Source of the DNA: an uncultured Clostridia bacterium
GTDB lineage: Bacteria > Bacillota > Clostridia > UMGS1883
DNA: 9,570 nucleotides
Direction of reading: 5' to 3'
Assembly: GCA_947629615.1 (NCBI GenBank)
Contig: CANRER010000050.1
Coordinates: 1-9,570, forward strand
Shown: one piece after another, positions 6,553 through 9,570 of the stretch
How positions within the stretch are numbered: the first letter of the stretch is position 1
Layout: the number at the start of each line of letters is the position of its first letter
The notes under the pieces: generated by a model
Told to the model about the DNA's origin: nothing
Database searches by the model: none
What the model saw: only the letters and a program-made list of their open reading frames with translations
Program-made: the position numbers and the translations under genes

Positions 6553-7050
6553 TTGAGAAAAAAGCTTATTTTAGCGGCGGCCGCGCTGGCGTTGGCCGCG
6601 GCGCTGATATTTATCATATTTAACATAACCTCGCCGGACGAGTTTTTCGACGTGGAAAGCCCCCTTTGGGAAAGCGGCCCCTGCGCGGAGCTTTCCGTCG
6701 AGTTCGGGGCCGACAGGAGCGCCCTCCCGCCCGAGCTGGAGGCTTATGTTCCCGAGGACGGCTACATCATCGGGCCGGTTAAGCTGAGCCTCGGCGAGGG
6801 CGAAACAGCGTGGGAGCTGCTCGTCAAGGCGGCGAAATACTATAAAATACCCGTGGACGCGCAGGGCAGCGGGGCCTCGGTCTATGTGCGGGGCATAAAT
6901 CAGCTTTACGAGTTTTCGGTCGGGGAGATGAGCGGCTGGGTGTATTACGTGAACGGCAAATCTCCCTCGGTCGGCTGCGGAGCGTGCGGCCTGAGCGACG
7001 GCGACGCGGTGCGCTTCGTTTTCACCGACGGGGAAGGGGTGGCGGAGTGA
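6553..7050 (+). CDS. Membrane-anchored DUF4430 protein
   Basis: The protein has 165 residues. It starts at TTG 6553, the only usable start before the hydrophobic segment; the site in front is a weak AAAGGCGGG (6537-6545). RKK followed by a hydrophobic helix at about 5-24 is either an uncleaved anchor or a signal peptide. No lipobox cysteine is present, and a retained anchor seems likely. Residues about 71-157 are a compact DUF4430 domain: VKLSLGEGETAWELLVKA, YVRGINQLYEF, SGWVYYVNGK (127-136) and LSDGDAVRFVF. This matches the DUF4430 pattern more cleanly than the larger paralogue at 4446. A CGAC (CxxC) pair at residues 142 and 145, plus C44, is unusual for an exported protein here and could form a disulfide or metal site. 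The stop TGA overlaps the GTG start of ecfT, so translation is probably coupled. It may present ligand to the transporter at the membrane; that is inference. Confidence 0.83.
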   Translation: MRKKLILAAAALALAAALIFIIFNITSPDEFFDVESPLWESGPCAELSVEFGADRSALPPELEAYVPEDGYIIGPVKLSLGEGETAWELLVKAAKYYKIPVDAQGSGASVYVRGINQLYEFSVGEMSGWVYYVNGKSPSVGCGACGLSDGDAVRFVFTDGEGVAE

Positions 7051-7925
7051 ACCGGCTGCACCCGCTTTCCGTCTTTGTGCTTGTGTTTTCCGTCGCGCTT
7101 ATTTCCGCCGTCACGGCGGAGCCTGTCACAGTCTGCGTGATACTGGCGTCGGGCTTCGCGGCTGCCACGCTTACAGGCGTCCGAAGGTCGTGGCTGCGGC
7201 TGCTCGCGATACCGGCGGCGGCGTTGATAAACCCGCTGTTCTCTCACCGAGGGGCCACGGCGTTGTTTTTCGTCGGCGTTACGCCCTTCACGCTCGAGGC
7301 GTTTTTGGCGGGGCTTGCCTCCGGCGCGTGGCTTGCCGCCATGCTGCTGTGGTTCGCGGCCTACAGTCGAGTGATGACGACGGACAAGCATCTGTACCTG
7401 TTTTCGGCCCTCACGCCGAGGCTCGGGCTCACCCTTTCGGCGGCCCTGCGCTTCACTCCGCTGTTTTTGCGCCGCTTCCGCGAGATATACCTCGCGCGGC
7501 GGGCTATGGGCCTTTTCGACGGCAAAACTGCCGCGCAAAGGCTGCGGGGGCGGCTTACGGCTTTTTCGGCGGCCTTCGACTGGGGCATTGAAAACGGCGT
7601 GACGACGGCCGTTTCGATGCGCGCGCGGGGGTGCGGCTCCGGGCGGCGCACGGCCTACGCGCTGTTCCGCTTCTCCGCCGCCGACGCGGTCGTCATTTTT
7701 CTGTCCGTACTCTGCGGCGCGGTCGTCATAGCGGGCCGCTCCGCTCTGCGCTTCGTGTACTACCCGACGGTTTCGGCCCTGCCGAGAGCCGCCGCGCCGA
7801 GGCTGGCCTGCCTCGCGCTTTGCCTTGTGCCGATTTTCCTTTATATCAAGGAGAGATCAGTGTGGATATTGTCAGCTTCCAAAATTTCAGCTTCACCTAT
7901 GCAGGGGCCTCCGCCCCCGTGCTGA
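7047..7925 (+). CDS. ecfT: EcfT, transmembrane coupling subunit of an ECF transporter
   Basis: The protein has 292 residues, starting at GTG 7047 inside the upstream stop (GTGA). A start at 6984 in the same frame would add an Arg-rich 21-residue tail encoded within the upstream gene and is rejected. Hydrophobic segments lie at about 8-24, 26-45, 52-75 (weak), 86-107, 212-230 and 252-267. The cytoplasmic coupling region carries the two Ala-Arg motifs that contact the ATPases: LARRAMGLF (149-157) and MRARGCGSG (191-199). RFTPLFLRRFREI just before the first motif is also typical. EcfT links the S component to the ATPase pair and drives its toppling during import. The last 21 codons overlap the start of the ATPase gene by 64 bp in another frame, giving a Pro-rich C-terminus (PPPPC). 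That overlap is longer than the others here. Confidence 0.87.
   Translation: MNRLHPLSVFVLVFSVALISAVTAEPVTVCVILASGFAAATLTGVRRSWLRLLAIPAAALINPLFSHRGATALFFVGVTPFTLEAFLAGLASGAWLAAMLLWFAAYSRVMTTDKHLYLFSALTPRLGLTLSAALRFTPLFLRRFREIYLARRAMGLFDGKTAAQRLRGRLTAFSAAFDWGIENGVTTAVSMRARGCGSGRRTAYALFRFSAADAVVIFLSVLCGAVVIAGRSALRFVYYPTVSALPRAAAPRLACLALCLVPIFLYIKERSVWILSASKISASPMQGPPPPC
7848..7853 (+). promoter_or_regulatory. Ribosome binding site fixing the ATPase start at 7862
   Basis: AAGGAG sits 8 nt before GTG 7862, which begins an ordinary ABC N-terminus (DIVSFQNFSFTY). The frame is open back to 7631, but the extra 77 residues are Arg-rich and lie entirely inside ecfT. The GTG is therefore preferred. Confidence 0.85.
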
Positions 7926-9472
7926 ACGGCGTCAGCCTTGACGTGCGCCGAGGCGAGATACTGTTGCTTTACGGCGAGAACGGCTGCGGCAAAACCACGC
8001 TTTTAAGTCTTATAAAGCCCGAAACGGCCCCGAAGGGAGCCTCGTCGGGCAGTCTTGCGAGGGGCTTCGCCGAGGGCGGCGCGGGCCTTGTTATGCAGGA
8101 GCCGGAGATGCAGATTGTGACCGATAGAGTTTGGCACGAGCTGGCCTTCGCCTGCGAAAGCCTCGGCTGGGAGCGCGAAAGGATACGCCGCCGCGTGGGG
8201 GAAACTGCGGCCTATTTTGGGCTTCAGCCCATATTCCGCCGCGACACGGCCTCGCTCAGCGGCGGGCAAAAGCAGCTGCTGAACCTCGCCGCCGCCACGG
8301 TGACGGCTCCGGAGCTGCTGCTTTTGGACGAGCCTACCGCCCAGCTTGACCCTTTGTCCGCCGAAAGCTTTATGAATACGGTTCGCCGCCTTAACCGCGA
8401 GCTGGGAATAACCTTTGTGATTTGCGAGCACAATACCGAAAACGCTTTCCCTCTTGCCGACCGCGCCGCCTATATGGAAAAGGGCCGCGTAATCGACGTG
8501 CTGCCGCCTCGGGAGCTTGGCCGCCTTTTGGCGGGTAAGCCCATGTTCGGCGGCCTGCCCTGCGCTCAGCGGATAGGCGCGGCCCTCGGCGCGGAGGAGC
8601 TGCCGCTGACCTCGGGCGAGGCGCGGGAGCTTGTCGGCCGCTTCGGCGGGCCGCTCCGCCCCGACGAGCCGACGCAGGAGCCGCTCGGCGAGTGCGTGCT
8701 TAAGGCGAAGGGGCTTTGCCTGCGCTACGAGCCGAAAGGTGAGGATATACTTCGCGGCGTCAGCCTTGAGCTTCACCGCGACGAGATTTTTTCCGTCCTC
8801 GGGGCGAACGGCTCGGGCAAAAGCACTCTGCTGCGCGTGCTGGCGGGGCTGCTGCCGCCCACGGGCGGCAAGGCGCTTTATATGGGGCGCGCCCTCAAAA
8901 GCTATGGGGCGGAGCTTTATCGCGGCGGCATAGCCCTGCTGCCGCAGGATCCCCGCGACTGCTTCGCGGGCGACAGTCTGCGCGAGGACTGGACGCTCAT
9001 GGCCGAGGCCTCGGGCTTTGGCAGCTGGGACGGCCTTGCCGAAAGGCTCGGCCTCGCCGACGTGATGGACACTCACCCCTACGACCTCAGCGGAGGGGAG
9101 CGGCAGAAGGCCGCTTTGGGGAAAATACTTATGCGCCGCCCCCGCGTTTTACTGTTGGACGAGCCCGCAAAGGGGCTTGACGCGCCGTCGAGGGCCGCCT
9201 TTGTCGAAATTCTACGCTCTCTTGCGCGGGAGGGCGCGGCCATACTTCTTGTGACGCACGACGCCGAGCTTGCCGCGTCGGTCAGCCGCCGCTGCGCTCT
9301 GCTTTTTGACGGCGAGCTGTTGGCCGCCGCCCCGCCGGAGGAGTTTTTCGGCGAAAACATATTCTTCACCACGCCCGCCGCGCGGATAAGCCGAGTGATA
9401 TTCAAAAACGCCGTTACCGCCGAAAAAATCGCGGAGCTTTGCAGGCTGAACGGAGAGAAAAATGAACGGTAA
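7862..9472 (+). CDS. ecfA: Fused double ECF-type ABC ATPase (EcfA1-EcfA2 in one chain)
   Basis: The protein has 536 residues with two complete nucleotide-binding domains. N-terminal half: Walker A GENGCGKT (38-45), Q-loop MQEPEMQ (Q79), signature LSGGQKQ (132-138), Walker B LLLLDEP (D156, E157) and switch His H190. C-terminal half: Walker A GANGSGKST (314-322), Q-loop LPQDP (Q362), signature LSGGERQ (409-415), Walker B VLLLDEP (D433, E434) and switch His H466. All key residues are present in both halves, so both sites should hydrolyse ATP. A linker of roughly 60-70 residues joins them. Single-chain double ATPases are known in some dedicated (group I-like) ECF systems such as the thiamine-related YkoD type, whereas many shared systems use two separate genes. 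The protein works on the cytoplasmic face with EcfT. Its stop codon overlaps the start of the next gene by 11 bp. Confidence 0.92.
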   Translation: MDIVSFQNFSFTYAGASAPVLNGVSLDVRRGEILLLYGENGCGKTTLLSLIKPETAPKGASSGSLARGFAEGGAGLVMQEPEMQIVTDRVWHELAFACESLGWERERIRRRVGETAAYFGLQPIFRRDTASLSGGQKQLLNLAAATVTAPELLLLDEPTAQLDPLSAESFMNTVRRLNRELGITFVICEHNTENAFPLADRAAYMEKGRVIDVLPPRELGRLLAGKPMFGGLPCAQRIGAALGAEELPLTSGEARELVGRFGGPLRPDEPTQEPLGECVLKAKGLCLRYEPKGEDILRGVSLELHRDEIFSVLGANGSGKSTLLRVLAGLLPPTGGKALYMGRALKSYGAELYRGGIALLPQDPRDCFAGDSLREDWTLMAEASGFGSWDGLAERLGLADVMDTHPYDLSGGERQKAALGKILMRRPRVLLLDEPAKGLDAPSRAAFVEILRSLAREGAAILLVTHDAELAASVSRRCALLFDGELLAAAPPEEFFGENIFFTTPAARISRVIFKNAVTAEKIAELCRLNGEKNER

Positions 9473-9570
9473 ATATATGCTCGCGGCCGTCGGGCTTTCG
9501 CTTTTGGTCTGCCTGCCGTGGCTCGCGCTTTACGAACGAAAAAAAGCCTCCGTCGCCGAGGCCGTGCTGG
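9462..9570 (+). CDS. Start of a membrane protein, probable ECF transporter S component (partial)
   Basis: ATG 9462 follows GGAGAG (9452-9457) and overlaps the ATPase stop codon at 9470-9472. Only 36 full codons are visible and the gene runs off the window. A hydrophobic helix (residues about 6-23, YMLAAVGLSLLVCLPWLALY) is followed by a basic turn, ERKKASVAEAVL. This start resembles a group of Clostridial S components in which an extra first helix ends in a short basic loop before the conserved core. An S component is also what the operon lacks. The S component binds the vitamin or other substrate and sets transporter specificity, so the missing part of this gene is the key to the whole cluster. 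The call rests on 36 residues and context. Confidence 0.6.
   Translation, partial: MNGKYMLAAVGLSLLVCLPWLALYERKKASVAEAVL

Noticed and set aside
7631..7861. 77-codon N-terminal extension of the double ATPase
   Set aside because: It lies wholly inside ecfT in another frame, is Arg-rich, and the strong site at 7848-7853 selects GTG 7862.

Overview
The window looks like chromosomal DNA from a GC-rich member of the Firmicutes (Clostridia-like, possibly gut-associated). The support is: a folate-dependent TrmFO; a secreted glycosidase carrying a copper-amine-oxidase-type stalk domain; sigma-A style AT-rich promoters and strong AGGAGG-type ribosome binding sites set in GC-rich coding DNA; and an ECF-type ABC importer. 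The taxonomic call is inference, not a measurement. Every gene is on the + strand, and there is no gene-free stretch longer than about 140 bp. No tRNA, rRNA, CRISPR array, IS element or phage gene was seen.

Layout. (1) 1-420: 3' end of trmFO, whose last third turns AT-rich. (2) 421-560: AT-rich intergenic region with a promoter. (3) 561-3740: a single large gene for an exported family 88/105 glycoside hydrolase, with a stalk domain and three F5/8-type (discoidin/CBM32-like) domains. It is closed by a clear hairpin terminator at about 3761-3789. (4) 3803-3831: a near-consensus promoter driving a small two-helix membrane protein (3870-4373). (5) 4374-4445: a 72-bp spacer with a 23-bp unit repeated twice in tandem. 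(6) 4446 to the window end: a tight run of six genes. They are an exported DUF4430 protein, an exported alpha-barrel (prenyltransferase/squalene-oxidase-repeat) protein with a Pro/Glu/Ala-rich stalk and C-terminal membrane anchor, a membrane-anchored DUF4430 protein, EcfT, a fused double ECF ATPase, and the start of a membrane protein that is probably the substrate-binding S component. Several junctions overlap (5224/5240, 7047/7050, 7862/7925, 9462/9472), so translational coupling is likely.

The most interesting reading is that block 6 is one machine. In animal intrinsic factor and transcobalamin, an alpha/alpha barrel and a C-terminal domain of the DUF4430 type form the two halves of one cobalamin-binding protein. 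Here the same two domain types are separate exported, mostly membrane-tethered proteins in an operon with a complete dedicated ECF importer. The natural hypothesis is a surface capture module that hands a corrinoid or other small ligand to the ECF transporter. The sequence shows domain content and gene order. It does not show the ligand, and no cobalamin riboswitch was recognised upstream.
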